Shown: positions 28,596 through 38,707, counted from the stretch's first letter. The stretch: DNA of 64,000 nucleotides from Chitinolyticbacter albus (GCF_024437655.1 NZ_JANBVF010000009.1:62001-126000), one strand, 5' to 3'. Notes: generated by a model from the letters alone, not told the origin. Made by a program: numbers and translations.

Positions 28596-29393
28596 TCAAA
28601 ATAAGCTTTCTTCGATATAAATCGTATCATTGACATGAACGGCATCAGTCAGGCTCAAAGCGACTTTCTCCTGTCCCTCGGCGGTCCCTGCACGAAATAC
28701 GTTGATATTCTTATGGCTGGCACGGGGATTGAATCCGCCAGCTACAGAAATGGCCTGCATGACGGTCATGCCTCGCTCAAGACGATAGTTTCCGGGGCGA
28801 TTCACTTCCCCATATACATAAAATTGCTGCGCGCGAGGCACATAGAGCACATCCCCGTTTGCCACAGGAATACCCAACTGAAGCTCCCCTCCTTCTGCAG
28901 CAAGCTCAGACAAGCGAAACTCCTTGCGTTTTCTTTGAGATACGAGAATTACCGTATCGCCGCCATTTACGCTAATTCCACCAGCCTGAGCAATTGCTGC
29001 TACAAGATCAGTCGGACTATCCAACATGTATCGCCCAGGACGATTCACTTCACCAACAACTGCTATACGTTGACTTTTATACTGCAAAATAAATACGTTA
29101 ACGTTAGGCTTCAGGATAAAGCCGCCTTTTTGCAGCTTATCCGATATCTGCTTCGCTGCCGAATCGAACGTTTTACCTTGAAGATTGACCGAACCGATTA
29201 ATGGGAATGACAAATCACCTTCCGAAGTTAATTGTGCTTCCGTATCAAGATCGGGATGATCGTATACGGTTACTCTTACGACATCGCCAGGACCAAGCAG
29301 ATATTTATTCTCATTCAAATCATAATTCTGCGTTTCGGCCATCGATACCAAAGGCATCAGCAACAGCGCTACCATCCAAAGAATTTTCATCAT
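28596..29393 (-). CDS. epsE: EpsE, Wza-type polysaccharide export protein
   Basis: Exported protein of 265 residues: signal peptide (MMKILWMVALLLMPLVSMA), then the Poly_export domain LGPGDVVRVTVYDHPDLDTE ... GDLSFPLIGSVNLQG and two SLBB repeats, IAVVGEVNRPGRYMLDSPTD and FYVYGEVNRPGNYRLERGMT. It forms the periplasmic/outer-membrane conduit for the polymer. The signal peptide shows no lipobox Cys, unlike classical Wza, so lipidation is not expected. ATGATG gives two starts one codon apart. Confidence 0.94.
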   Translation of the reverse strand: MMKILWMVALLLMPLVSMAETQNYDLNENKYLLGPGDVVRVTVYDHPDLDTEAQLTSEGDLSFPLIGSVNLQGKTFDSAAKQISDKLQKGGFILKPNVNVFILQYKSQRIAVVGEVNRPGRYMLDSPTDLVAAIAQAGGISVNGGDTVILVSQRKRKEFRLSELAAEGGELQLGIPVANGDVLYVPRAQQFYVYGEVNRPGNYRLERGMTVMQAISVAGGFNPRASHKNINVFRAGTAEGQEKVALSLTDAVHVNDTIYIEESLF

Positions 29394-29426
29394 TGGGCTT
29401 TACCTTGCATCAGTAAATATTGATTT

Positions 29427-30308
29427 TTACAATTTCTTTGCATGCGACTGCTCAGGTGCTTTCTGCTCAACCTTTTTAGTCGATGCAAAATCCTGTAGAT
29501 ATTCGACTTTAGCGGCGGCTCTCAGGTTGGCCATACCTTGCTTTGCCTTGTTTTGCCGCTCCATATTCACGAGGTAGGTTTGAATAAATGGCTTTGCTTC
29601 TTCGGCATTCATTGGAGCAGGCGTTGTTCCATCATTCAACAACAGCAATGTGCCTCCGTTCTCTGGAATAGCAATCACGTCTCCTTGATGTGAGGTTGCG
29701 ATTTTATCGAGCATGGGTAGCGGCAACTGTTCTGCCGTGCGCCGAATATCCGCAGATTTAAATTCCATGCCAGCGTTAGTGAGCACGTTGGCGACCTCAT
29801 CAGCGGAATGAGCATTGTCCAAGCCCTCCGCCACACCCGATGGAATTGCAGGACCACGTACGCTAAATGCCTTGAATTGATAGATCTTCCGTTCAGAAAA
29901 AAGAGCAGGATTGCTCTGGTAGAACGCGGCTATTTCTTGTTCGCTCGGCGTGGCTTTTTTTACCAGGTAACGTTCCGCTGCGGCTTGTGCTAACACTTGT
30001 CGCTTCGATTGCTCAATCGCCTGCAGTACGGTGGGATCTCGATCCAGCTTCAGGTCGACTGCCTTTTGAACCAACAATTCTTGATCCACCAATTGCTCCA
30101 GGGCAGAACGCTTCAACGCTTGCTCATCTGCGCCTTCTGGCTTGCCGCGTTGAGATAAAACATGGTTGAGCTGCAATCCGGTGATTTCGGTGTCGTTGAC
30201 CTTAGCGAGGACTTGGCTTGGCGAGCTGGGTCGATCGCCGCCGCAAGCAGTGAGTAGTGCAAGGAGGATCAGAGCGGCGAAGCCGTTTGCGGAGTGATGC
30301 TGGGGCAT
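29427..30308 (-). CDS. epsD: EpsD, lipoprotein PpiC/SurA-type peptidyl-prolyl isomerase-like protein
   Basis: Lipoprotein of 293 residues with lipobox LTAC. It has a SurA-N-like helical part (VNDTEITGLQLNHVLSQRGK ... LEQLVDQELLVQKAVDLKLD) and a parvulin-like stretch (SGVAEGLDNAHSADEVANVL). EpsD proteins are constant members of exosortase-B EPS loci and probably act as periplasmic chaperones for the export machinery. The start at ATG 30308 gives the lipoprotein signal; the frame extends to 30491, but that part is the shadow of epsB. The gap to epsB is 31 bp. Confidence 0.9.
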   Translation of the reverse strand: MPQHHSANGFAALILLALLTACGGDRPSSPSQVLAKVNDTEITGLQLNHVLSQRGKPEGADEQALKRSALEQLVDQELLVQKAVDLKLDRDPTVLQAIEQSKRQVLAQAAAERYLVKKATPSEQEIAAFYQSNPALFSERKIYQFKAFSVRGPAIPSGVAEGLDNAHSADEVANVLTNAGMEFKSADIRRTAEQLPLPMLDKIATSHQGDVIAIPENGGTLLLLNDGTTPAPMNAEEAKPFIQTYLVNMERQNKAKQGMANLRAAAKVEYLQDFASTKKVEQKAPEQSHAKKL

Positions 30309-30339
30309 GGCGTAGTGTCCGTAGAATAAAGGCATGGGC

Positions 30340-31821
30340 TTAATAGGCGTGCTTGTCGCGCAACATCGATGTTGCTGTCTGCAGCACGATCTTGAGATCG
30401 AGCCAGAACGACCAGTTGCGCAGGTAGTCCAGATCGAATTCGATACGGCGTTGCATCTTGTCGATGGTGTCGGTCTCGCCGCGGCAACCATTGACCTGGG
30501 CCCAGCCAGTGATGCCCGGCTTGACCTTGTGCCGGATCATGTAGCCGGGGATGAGCTTGCGGTACATCTCGTTGTGGGCGTTGGCGTGCGGGCGCGGGCC
30601 GACGATGCTCATCTTGCCTTCGAGCACGTTGATGAACTGCGGCAGCTCGTCGAGCGAGGTCTTGCGGATGAAGCCACCGATGGGCGAGAGGCGCTGGTCA
30701 TTCTTGGTCGCCTGGGTGACCTTGTCGCCGTCTTCCATCACTGTCATCGAGCGGAACTTGTAGACGAGGATGCTCTCGCCGTCAGCGCCGTAACGACGCT
30801 GCTTGAACAGGATGGGACCAGGCGAGGTGAACTTCACCGCCAGTGCAACGCCCAGCATGATGGGCCAGATCAGCGTGAGGATGCCAAGCGCCAGCACGAT
30901 ATCGGACAGGCGTTTGACGATGCCGGCCATGCCCACGAAGGGGCTTTCGCACACCGCCACCACCGGAATGCCCGCCACATGGTCAAAGCGCGCCTGGATC
31001 AGGTCGCACACGAAGAAATCGGGCAGGAAGTAGATCGATACCGTGCTGTCCTTCAGGTCTTCCAACAGCGCGAGCACTCGGGGTTGCGAGGTCATCGGCA
31101 GCGATAGATAGATCTGCTGCACATTGTGTTCTCGTGCATAGGCAGCCAGCTGGTCAAGGCGCCCCAGCAGCGATTGCTGGTCCACCCCATCCAGCCGGTC
31201 AAGGCTGCGATCGTCGAAGTAACCGAGAAATTCCAGCTTGAGCTCGGGCGTGCCGAGTATCTTGCGCGCCAGCGCCTGCCCAGCCTGGTTGGCCCCGACG
31301 ACGACGGCCCGGCGCTTCGCGACGAGATCGCCCCGCCGATTGAGCAGCAGGACGCGAAACAGCAGGTGGACGGCGAGCAGCGTCAACGGCGCCACCACCA
31401 CCCAGGCCAGCATGAACGGAGGATACAGATAAGCATTGAAACCGGAAAATCGACCCAACAGCCACAGCGCGCCTACCACGCATAGCCAGCCCACGACGAA
31501 GCGCCCTACACCCATCAGCGGCCGGCTGATGCCCGGCACGAACAAGAAGGAGCCGTCGAGCAACAGCGACGTGAGCAGGAAAGCCAGCGCCGCCCACAGC
31601 AACAGATAGCCGTTCCAGCTCACCTCGAACGGGATGGCCAGAAAGTAGAACACGGCCACTACGACGACCGGGTCGAGGAAGGTCTTGCAGAAGCTGACGA
31701 TGGGCGCGGCGTTGGCCAGCTGGCCGAAACGCTGATTCCCGCCCGCCAGCTGCGCCACGCCCGGCTGCAGCGGTACCGGCAAGCTGCCAGCCGGCAAGAT
31801 CAAGTCGGCATTTGCATTCAT
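30340..31821 (-). CDS. epsB: EpsB/WcaJ-type undecaprenyl-phosphate sugar phosphotransferase
   Basis: Initiating transferase of 493 residues that loads the first sugar-1-phosphate (usually glucose) on undecaprenyl phosphate. Four N-terminal membrane helices, a CoA-binding-like domain (KRRAVVVGANQAGQALARKI), a fifth hydrophobic segment (LALGILTLIWPIMLGVALAV) and the C-terminal catalytic domain with FKQRRYGADGESILVYKFRSM, RKTSLDELPQFINVLEGKMS, the conserved GPRPHA and KPGITGWAQVNG are all visible. An AAAGGTGA site precedes the ATG. Confidence 0.95.
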   Translation of the reverse strand: MNANADLILPAGSLPVPLQPGVAQLAGGNQRFGQLANAAPIVSFCKTFLDPVVVVAVFYFLAIPFEVSWNGYLLLWAALAFLLTSLLLDGSFLFVPGISRPLMGVGRFVVGWLCVVGALWLLGRFSGFNAYLYPPFMLAWVVVAPLTLLAVHLLFRVLLLNRRGDLVAKRRAVVVGANQAGQALARKILGTPELKLEFLGYFDDRSLDRLDGVDQQSLLGRLDQLAAYAREHNVQQIYLSLPMTSQPRVLALLEDLKDSTVSIYFLPDFFVCDLIQARFDHVAGIPVVAVCESPFVGMAGIVKRLSDIVLALGILTLIWPIMLGVALAVKFTSPGPILFKQRRYGADGESILVYKFRSMTVMEDGDKVTQATKNDQRLSPIGGFIRKTSLDELPQFINVLEGKMSIVGPRPHANAHNEMYRKLIPGYMIRHKVKPGITGWAQVNGCRGETDTIDKMQRRIEFDLDYLRNWSFWLDLKIVLQTATSMLRDKHAY

Positions 31822-31917
31822 ATCAGTTCACCTTTGCGGAACCCGGTCTTTGTGGGAACCGGGAAGACCGGGGCGCTGTGGAACCCGGGGTAAGGTTCCA
31901 TCGCCCCACGCGTTCAT

Positions 31918-33090
31918 TCAAAACCGTCCGATCAGGCTCGCGCCGTACATCGTGCTGTCGTAATCCTGGGTCGACAGCTCCGCTTCGCGGCTTTGCCATT
32001 GCACGTAGGCCCGGGCTGTTACGGCACGGTGAAACTGGTAATCCACCACGCTACGGAAAAACAGGGTTTCATCGTCAAATCCGCCTAAACCGCTACGCGC
32101 GGCACTGCGCTTGTCGTAGCGACCCGCCAGTAGCACGGTCACCTTGCTGGTCGCATCGAACGTTGCATTGAGCTGGTAGCGATCAATCACCCGACGCACC
32201 AGGTTCTGCCCCGGATCGTCGAAACTGCGCGACAGCGCCAAGTCGAAATCCAATCGCTCGCTGAGCTGCCAGCTTGCATTCACCGCGCCCACGAAATTGT
32301 TGCTGGCATTGCCACCTTCAAAGCGCTGCCAATTCACCCAGCCGAAGCTGCCACCCAACTCGGTCAAGCCCGTCACCGGCCAGCGCCAGATCAGATCCGC
32401 GCCATGCTGGCGATAGCCTCGCCGCGTCGCCATCTGCCCAAGCAGGCCTCGCCGGTACTCCAGCTCGGCGTAGTTCGCCTGTACGCCGAATTCGCTGCCC
32501 TTGCCCGTGCGGACCGTCGTTCCCAACGTCCAGCGCGTCTCGTCGTAATCCAGATCGGTGCGCAGATCGTGCCGCTCCCCGGTCACGGTCACGCCGCCGC
32601 TCACCACCCAGTTGCTGACGAGGCGCCAGTCGGCGCGCGCTTCGCCGGTGCGGTTGCGATACATGTCGACTACGCCGCGCGCGACATCCTCGAACGAGGA
32701 CAGCGTCTCCAGATCGCTGTAGCGCAACATGCCGGACCAATCGTTGCCCAGCTGCCAATTCCAGCCCGCCTCACCGCTCCAGCCGGTGTAATTCAGATCG
32801 TCGTAATGCAGGTACATCGGGGCCCAGACCTCGGCGTCGACATACAGCGTCTGCCTGGAAACCGGCAATCGGCCATGTAACGACATGCGCGGCTCGATCA
32901 CCGTATCGCTGCGCTGGTCATCGCCCAGCCGGCCGACCGGGTCCACCCCGTCGCTCAGCCGAAACAGGTTGTCGTCGTGCCGAACACCCAGCTGCGCCTC
33001 GAGCACCAGCGGGTCGGTCGGGTCGTACGCGGCCCACACCGGGAGCACCAGCATCCCCAGCAAGACTGCGTCCCGGCACGGTTTCAGCAT
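31918..33090 (-). CDS. epsL: EpsL, exosortase-B-associated outer-membrane beta-barrel protein
   Basis: Exported protein of 390 residues: signal peptide (MLKPCRDAVLLGMLVLPVWA) followed by many amphipathic strands with aromatic girdle residues, ending in the outer-membrane C-terminal motif YGASLIGRF. The opening DPLVLEAQLGVRHDDNLFRL is typical of the EpsL family found only in exosortase-B EPS loci, presumably as part of the outer-membrane export pore or its anchor. It is the first gene of the 21.5-kb block, so its promoter region is that of the whole locus. Confidence 0.88.
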   Translation of the reverse strand: MLKPCRDAVLLGMLVLPVWAAYDPTDPLVLEAQLGVRHDDNLFRLSDGVDPVGRLGDDQRSDTVIEPRMSLHGRLPVSRQTLYVDAEVWAPMYLHYDDLNYTGWSGEAGWNWQLGNDWSGMLRYSDLETLSSFEDVARGVVDMYRNRTGEARADWRLVSNWVVSGGVTVTGERHDLRTDLDYDETRWTLGTTVRTGKGSEFGVQANYAELEYRRGLLGQMATRRGYRQHGADLIWRWPVTGLTELGGSFGWVNWQRFEGGNASNNFVGAVNASWQLSERLDFDLALSRSFDDPGQNLVRRVIDRYQLNATFDATSKVTVLLAGRYDKRSAARSGLGGFDDETLFFRSVVDYQFHRAVTARAYVQWQSREAELSTQDYDSTMYGASLIGRF

Positions 33091-33661
33091 GCAAAAAGAC
33101 TCACTAAATTACATCCTTAGAAATATTAGTTGAATTGTTTCAAATATATCTGCCAGCGTCAATTAACGACCAGAGGATTATGTCGCAGCGCAGCAAATAC
33201 AACGATGAAAGCGCATCATTTTTACTGTCTGATGACGTGTTGGCTATGTCATCCATCACCAACCGGCTGCCGCTTGACCAAAATCAAACATAAATCATTG
33301 TTTACGTGAACAAAATGAACATAACGTGAAAAAATCACGTTGCAATCCAGCCCCCACTTCTTGTTCGGCAAAATTGTTGCACTACAAAATAAAATAATTA
33401 AAATCTAATATTAAGACCATAAAAACCATCACTTACTAATAATTACATCGCTTACAAAACAAAATTATATCGGACAATCGTAGCCCTTTCACCACCGAGC
33501 GGTCGTAAGCTTCTCTTCGGGCCGGCCGCACGACGCCAATCGACCGATCGCCGGTCAGCCGGCAACACGCGGCATCGCCCGCGGCAAGGCCCAAACAGGT
33601 AGTCGAAGTGACGACGCTACATCGTCACAAGCGCGTGAATTTGTGGCATAGTCTCGCCCTC
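33091..33661. other. 571-bp AT-rich upstream region of the EPS operon
   Basis: No gene is seen. Positions 33100-33480 are strikingly AT-rich against the surrounding 60-65 % GC. Visible structure: ACGTGAA repeats at 33304 and 33324, the palindrome AACGTGA-N5-TCACGTT at 33323-33341, and a sigma-54-like site at 33341-33356. The right-hand 150 bp return to high GC and lead into the tRNA gene, with a possible -10 CATAGT at 33647. Confidence 0.6.
33323..33356 (-). promoter_or_regulatory. candidate EPS operon control region: palindrome beside a sigma-54-like site
   Basis: The perfect inverted repeat AACGTGA-AAAAA-TCACGTT (33323-33341) abuts TGGGGGCTGGATTGCA on the minus strand (33341-33356). The latter has GG-N10-GC spacing and matches TGG and TTGCA of the sigma-54 -24/-12 consensus but misses CACG in between. 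It lies about 230-260 bp upstream of epsL. The palindrome is certain; the promoter assignment is weak. Confidence 0.35.
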
Positions 33662-33984
33662 GGGCCTCTAGCTCATGTCGGTTAGAGCAGCGGACTCATT
33701 CGGAAAGAGTGACCTTCGCCAGAAATGGCGATTGAAAATCGGGTGAACTCAGGGAAACCTAAAGGCCGTTGGGCCCACGGCAATCCTGAGCCAAGCCGGG
33801 GCTACAGCTCCGGAAGGTGCAGAGACTAGCGGAGGGGTAGAGCCCCCTTAATCACCGCCTAGAGCGCCCGACATCTGACCGCGGCCACACGCCGGCGAAG
33901 ATGGTGAGATAGTCCAAGGTGGCAGGGAAACCCGCCGTAACTTGAATCCGTTGGTGCCGAGTTCGACTCTCGGGGGGCCCACCA
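33662..33984 (+). tRNA. ileX: tRNA-Ile(CAU) gene interrupted by an intron after the anticodon
   Basis: The exons are 33662-33699 and 33945-33984. Joined they fold as a complete tRNA with encoded CCA: acceptor GGGCCTC/GGGGCCC, D-arm GCTC/GAGC, anticodon stem GCGGA/TCCGT with loop CTCATAA, T-arm CCGAG-TTCGACT-CTCGG. The anticodon is CAT. Pairs C4-G69 and C5-G68, known determinants for lysidine synthetase TilS, and the overall likeness to E. coli tRNA-Ile2 favour the minor isoleucine tRNA, whose C34 becomes lysidine and which reads AUA codons, over tRNA-Met. Terminator hairpins follow. Without splicing the tRNA cannot function. Confidence 0.92.
33700..33944 (+). ncRNA. self-splicing group I intron (IC3-like) in tRNA-Ile(CAU)
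   Basis: The 245-nt insertion starts directly after the anticodon U36 and ends in the obligatory G at 33944. P1 forms from exon TCAT plus intron TC against GAGTGA with loop GGAAA, placing the conserved U-G wobble exactly at the 5' splice site. P2 is TCGCC/GGCGA; P3 CTCAGG (33748) / CCTGAG (33785) with J3/4 GAAACC; P5 GCCGT/ACGGC; P6a CCGGGGCT/AGCTCCGG. The guanosine-binding P7 is GACTA (33824) / TAGTC (33910) inside the motifs CAGAGACTAG and GAGATAGTCC. Layout and core closely resemble the Azoarcus tRNA-Ile intron. There is no homing-endonuclease frame. Confidence 0.92.
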
Positions 33985-33989
33985 AGATC

Positions 33990-34017
33990 AAAAGCCCCGG
34001 CTGCTGCCGGGGCTTTT
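33990..34017 (+). terminator. Rho-independent terminator of the tRNA gene
   Basis: The stem AAAAGCCCCGG / CCGGGGCTTTT begins 5 bp after the CCA end of the tRNA. Confidence 0.8.
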
Positions 34018-34042
34018 CGTTGTCCACCGCTCACGCGACAAC

Positions 34043-34070
34043 AAAAAACCCGGCCGAAGCCGGGTTTTTT
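34043..34070 (-). terminator. Rho-independent terminator of the rpsU-dnaG-rpoD operon
   Basis: The stem AAAAAACCCGGC / GCCGGGTTTTTT with a CGAA loop lies 13 bp past the rpoD stop on the minus strand and is symmetrical enough to work both ways. Confidence 0.85.
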
Positions 34071-34083
34071 GCATCACATCCGA

Positions 34084-36027
<1,944 letters not shown>

Positions 36028-36109
36028 GTGTCTCGGGACTCAGAAAGATTCGGAAAAACCGAGGATTATATCAGATCGGTACGACCTATTACGGCCATTT
36101 AGATTCCGA

Positions 36110-37993
36110 TCACCGATGAAATTTTTGTCGCTGCGCGTCGCGGACCAGGTCCTGGTATTCCTGCTTCTCGGCTTCGGTCAGCCCGCCATGCACGGCCCGA
36201 TATTCGAGTTGCGCCTTGCGGTCCAGTGTAGTCGGTAGCGCCAGCGACTGCCCGACCACGGTCAGCGTCTGCTCGAACTCCCGCGCCAAGTCCGCGCGAT
36301 CCATTTGAGCATTGCCGAACAGCCCGCTCGACTGCGCCGACAAGGCCAGCAATTGCTCGAATTCCACCTCGCCACGCCATAGCTCAACCAGCTGCATGCC
36401 CGAATCGAACTGCCCATAGTCGCGTGCCGCGCTCAGTACCGCACGTGCAAGCTTGGCCTTGCCCTCCGTCGGCCAGGCCAGCCATGCCGGCTCACCGGCC
36501 CGGGCAAGCGCCGGCTCGACCATCACCAGCTGCAGCAGGCGCTCGAATGGATCCTGGCGAACCTTAGCCGGCGCCAAGCGGGGCCGCTCGCGACGCCCGC
36601 CGCGCTTCCAAGGTTTGTCGCCCGGCCTCCAGTCGCCACGCTCGGCCTCACGCCACCCTTGCTCGACAGGCCGGGTTTCCTGTTGCTGCGCTTCGCCGGT
36701 TCGCCCTTCCAAGATTTGGTCGAGTTCGCTCAATTCCAAGCGGCACAATTGCCCCAGACGCTTTTTCAGCATCAACGCATAGGCGGGGGCCTTGACGCGC
36801 GAGAGCAGCGGCTTGGCCAGATGGATCAGCCGCGCGCGCCCTTCCTCGCTCTCGAGCTCCACCTGGCTCGCCAGTTCGCGCAGCAGGAACTGCGCAAGTG
36901 GCGTCGCTTCCTGCACCACCAGCTGCTCAAAACGCTCGCGGCCGAACTCCTGCACGTAGGAATCGGGGTCGTGCTCCTCGGGCAGGAACAAGAAGGTGAG
37001 TTTCTTGCCGTCGGCCAGGATATCGAGGCTGTTTTCCAGCGCGCGCCACGCGGCGCGGCGGCCCGCCTTGTCGCCGTCGAAGCAGAACACCACGTCGTCG
37101 GCGAGCTTGAGCAGCTTCTTCAGGTGCTCGGGCGTGCAGGCAGTGCCGAGGGTTGCCACCGCGTATTCGACGCCATGCTGCGCCAGCATCACCACGTCCA
37201 TATAGCCTTCGACCACCAGCACCCGGCCGATGTCGCGGATCGCCGCGCGCGCCTGCGTGAGACCGTAGAGCTCACGCCCTTTTTCGAACACCGGCGTTTC
37301 CGGCGAGTTCAGATACTTGGGCTCACCCTGCCCCATCACCCGGCCACCGAAGCCAATCACCGCACCGCGCTGGTTCATGATGGGAAACATCACCCGGTCG
37401 CGAAAACGGTCATAGCGCCGCTTGCTGTCTTCCTTGTCGACGACGAGGCCGGCCTCGGCCAGCAGCTTGTTCCAGTCGTAGTCGGGAAACACCTTCTTCA
37501 GCGCCTGCCAGTCGTCGCCCCCCGGGGCGTGACCAAGGCCGAAGCGTGCCGCTGTGCGCCCTTCCAGCCCCCGCCCCTTCAAGTAGGCGATTGCCTGCGG
37601 TGCGGTTTTGAGCTGCTGCCGATAGAAATCACTGGCAAGCTTGAGTGTGTCGAGCACGCCGGGTTCCGTCCTGGGCGCGGACGGCACACCGCCCTGCTCT
37701 TCGGGCACCTGCACACCGACGATATCGGCCAGCTTGCGGATCGCTTCCGGGTAGGCCAGCCCTTCGTACTCCATCACGAAGCCGATGGCCGAGCCGTGCA
37801 CGCCACAGCCAAAACAGTGATAAAACTGTTTGGTCGGGCTCACGGTGAACGAAGGCGATTTTTCCTTGTGAAACGGGCAGCAGGCGGCGTAGTTCTGCCC
37901 CGCTTTCTTCAGCGGCAGGTAGCGCTCTACCACGTCGACGATATCGACGCGATTGAGCAGATCCTGGATGAAGGAATCGGGGATACGTGCCAT
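36110..37993 (-). CDS. dnaG: DNA primase
   Basis: Synthesises RNA primers at the replication fork with DnaB. The 627-residue protein has the CHC2 zinc finger (CPFHKEKSPSF and FYHCFGCG), the catalytic core with the TOPRIM motif VVEGYMDVVML and FCFDGDKAGRRAAWRAL, and a C-terminal DnaB-interacting helical region. The start M-ARIPDSFIQDLL agrees with the family. Immediately upstream of the ATG lies a MITE-like element, so the Shine-Dalgarno-like GACAGG six bases before the ATG belongs to that element. Confidence 0.97.
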   Translation of the reverse strand: MARIPDSFIQDLLNRVDIVDVVERYLPLKKAGQNYAACCPFHKEKSPSFTVSPTKQFYHCFGCGVHGSAIGFVMEYEGLAYPEAIRKLADIVGVQVPEEQGGVPSAPRTEPGVLDTLKLASDFYRQQLKTAPQAIAYLKGRGLEGRTAARFGLGHAPGGDDWQALKKVFPDYDWNKLLAEAGLVVDKEDSKRRYDRFRDRVMFPIMNQRGAVIGFGGRVMGQGEPKYLNSPETPVFEKGRELYGLTQARAAIRDIGRVLVVEGYMDVVMLAQHGVEYAVATLGTACTPEHLKKLLKLADDVVFCFDGDKAGRRAAWRALENSLDILADGKKLTFLFLPEEHDPDSYVQEFGRERFEQLVVQEATPLAQFLLRELASQVELESEEGRARLIHLAKPLLSRVKAPAYALMLKKRLGQLCRLELSELDQILEGRTGEAQQQETRPVEQGWREAERGDWRPGDKPWKRGGRRERPRLAPAKVRQDPFERLLQLVMVEPALARAGEPAWLAWPTEGKAKLARAVLSAARDYGQFDSGMQLVELWRGEVEFEQLLALSAQSSGLFGNAQMDRADLAREFEQTLTVVGQSLALPTTLDRKAQLEYRAVHGGLTEAEKQEYQDLVRDAQRQKFHR

Positions 37994-37996
37994 CTA

Positions 37997-38261
37997 GGGC
38001 CTGTCATCCGTTGTTTCACGACTGCGTTCTGGGCAGTTCGGGATGCTGCGCAAGGAGTCGGACGCGCCGCGGTATAAATACCGCAAGCGGCTGGCAACGC
38101 CGCGTAGCGCCCGAAATGCCCAGAACCCGAGGGGCTGGGCCGAAAAAACACCATCCACTGCGTTGCACTCCTGCCAATAACCGGTTATTGCCTGCGTCGC
38201 ACGCCTGGTGTCTGGCGCCTTTTCGACCCAGCGCAGCCGCGAAACAATGGATGACAGACCC
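37997..38261. mobile_element. MITE-like element with 21-bp terminal inverted repeats and TA flanks
   Basis: The 265-bp non-coding element has ends GGGCCTGTCATCC... and ...GGATGACAGACCC that match over 21 bp with two mismatches and are flanked by TA on both sides (37995-37996, 38262-38263). This is the mark of IS630/Tc1-mariner-type non-autonomous elements. An inner inverted repeat (GTTCTGGGCAGTTCGGG near 38028 against CCCGAAATGCCCAGAAC near 38114) and the palindrome AATAACCGGTTATT near 38178 make it strongly foldable. It sits exactly between the GNAT stop codon and the dnaG start. No transposase is encoded. Confidence 0.8.
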
Positions 38262-38707
38262 TAAGCCACTGGCGCAGTGGCGACAAAGCCGGTCTTGATG
38301 CCGTCGCGGAAGCCGCAACGACGATAGAAATCGACGACACCCGGATCGCGCGCGCTGGTCGACAGCATCACTTTGTAGCTCCTCGCCTGCCAGGCGTGCG
38401 CCAACGCGGCATCGAGCACCGCGCGCGCGTGGCCCTGGCGCCGATGCGACGACAACGTGACCACATTCTCGATCAGCGCATAGGCGCGAGCACCGCGGGT
38501 CAGATTGGGAACGATGATCAGGGTACAGCTGGCGACCGGCACGCCATCGGCCTCGGCAAGCCACACCGAAACGCCAGGCTGCGCCAGCAGGCGCGCCCAG
38601 GTTTCGTGGGCGACATCGGGCTCAAGCGCCGGATCATCCGGGTTCAACGCCGCCATCAGATCGAGCACGGCCGGCAGGTCTGCCGCTGTGGCGAGTCGGA
38701 CCGGCAT
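38261..38707 (-). CDS. GNAT-family N-acetyltransferase
   Basis: Protein of 148 residues with the GNAT fold: N-terminal MPVRLATAADLPAVLDLMAA, beta4 VWLAEADGVPVASCTLIIV, the acetyl-CoA loop LSSHRRQGHARAVLDAAL (RxxGxA type) and the C-terminal VVDFYRRCGFRDGIKTGF. The substrate is unknown. It is inserted between yqeY and dnaG in an otherwise classical operon; its start overlaps the yqeY stop by one base (TAATG). Its TAG stop lies at the right-hand TA of the MITE, so insertion may have set or slightly changed the C-terminus. Confidence 0.87.
   Translation of the reverse strand: MPVRLATAADLPAVLDLMAALNPDDPALEPDVAHETWARLLAQPGVSVWLAEADGVPVASCTLIIVPNLTRGARAYALIENVVTLSSHRRQGHARAVLDAALAHAWQARSYKVMLSTSARDPGVVDFYRRCGFRDGIKTGFVATAPVA

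Noticed and set aside
33662-33984. Broken tRNA pseudogene or tmRNA instead of an intron-bearing tRNA
   Set aside because: The joined exons are a perfect tRNA and the insert has a complete group I core with correct splice-site pairing; there is no tag-peptide frame.
36659-38077. Plus-strand open frame of 472 codons across dnaG
   Set aside because: Antisense shadow of dnaG; no family motif or start signal.
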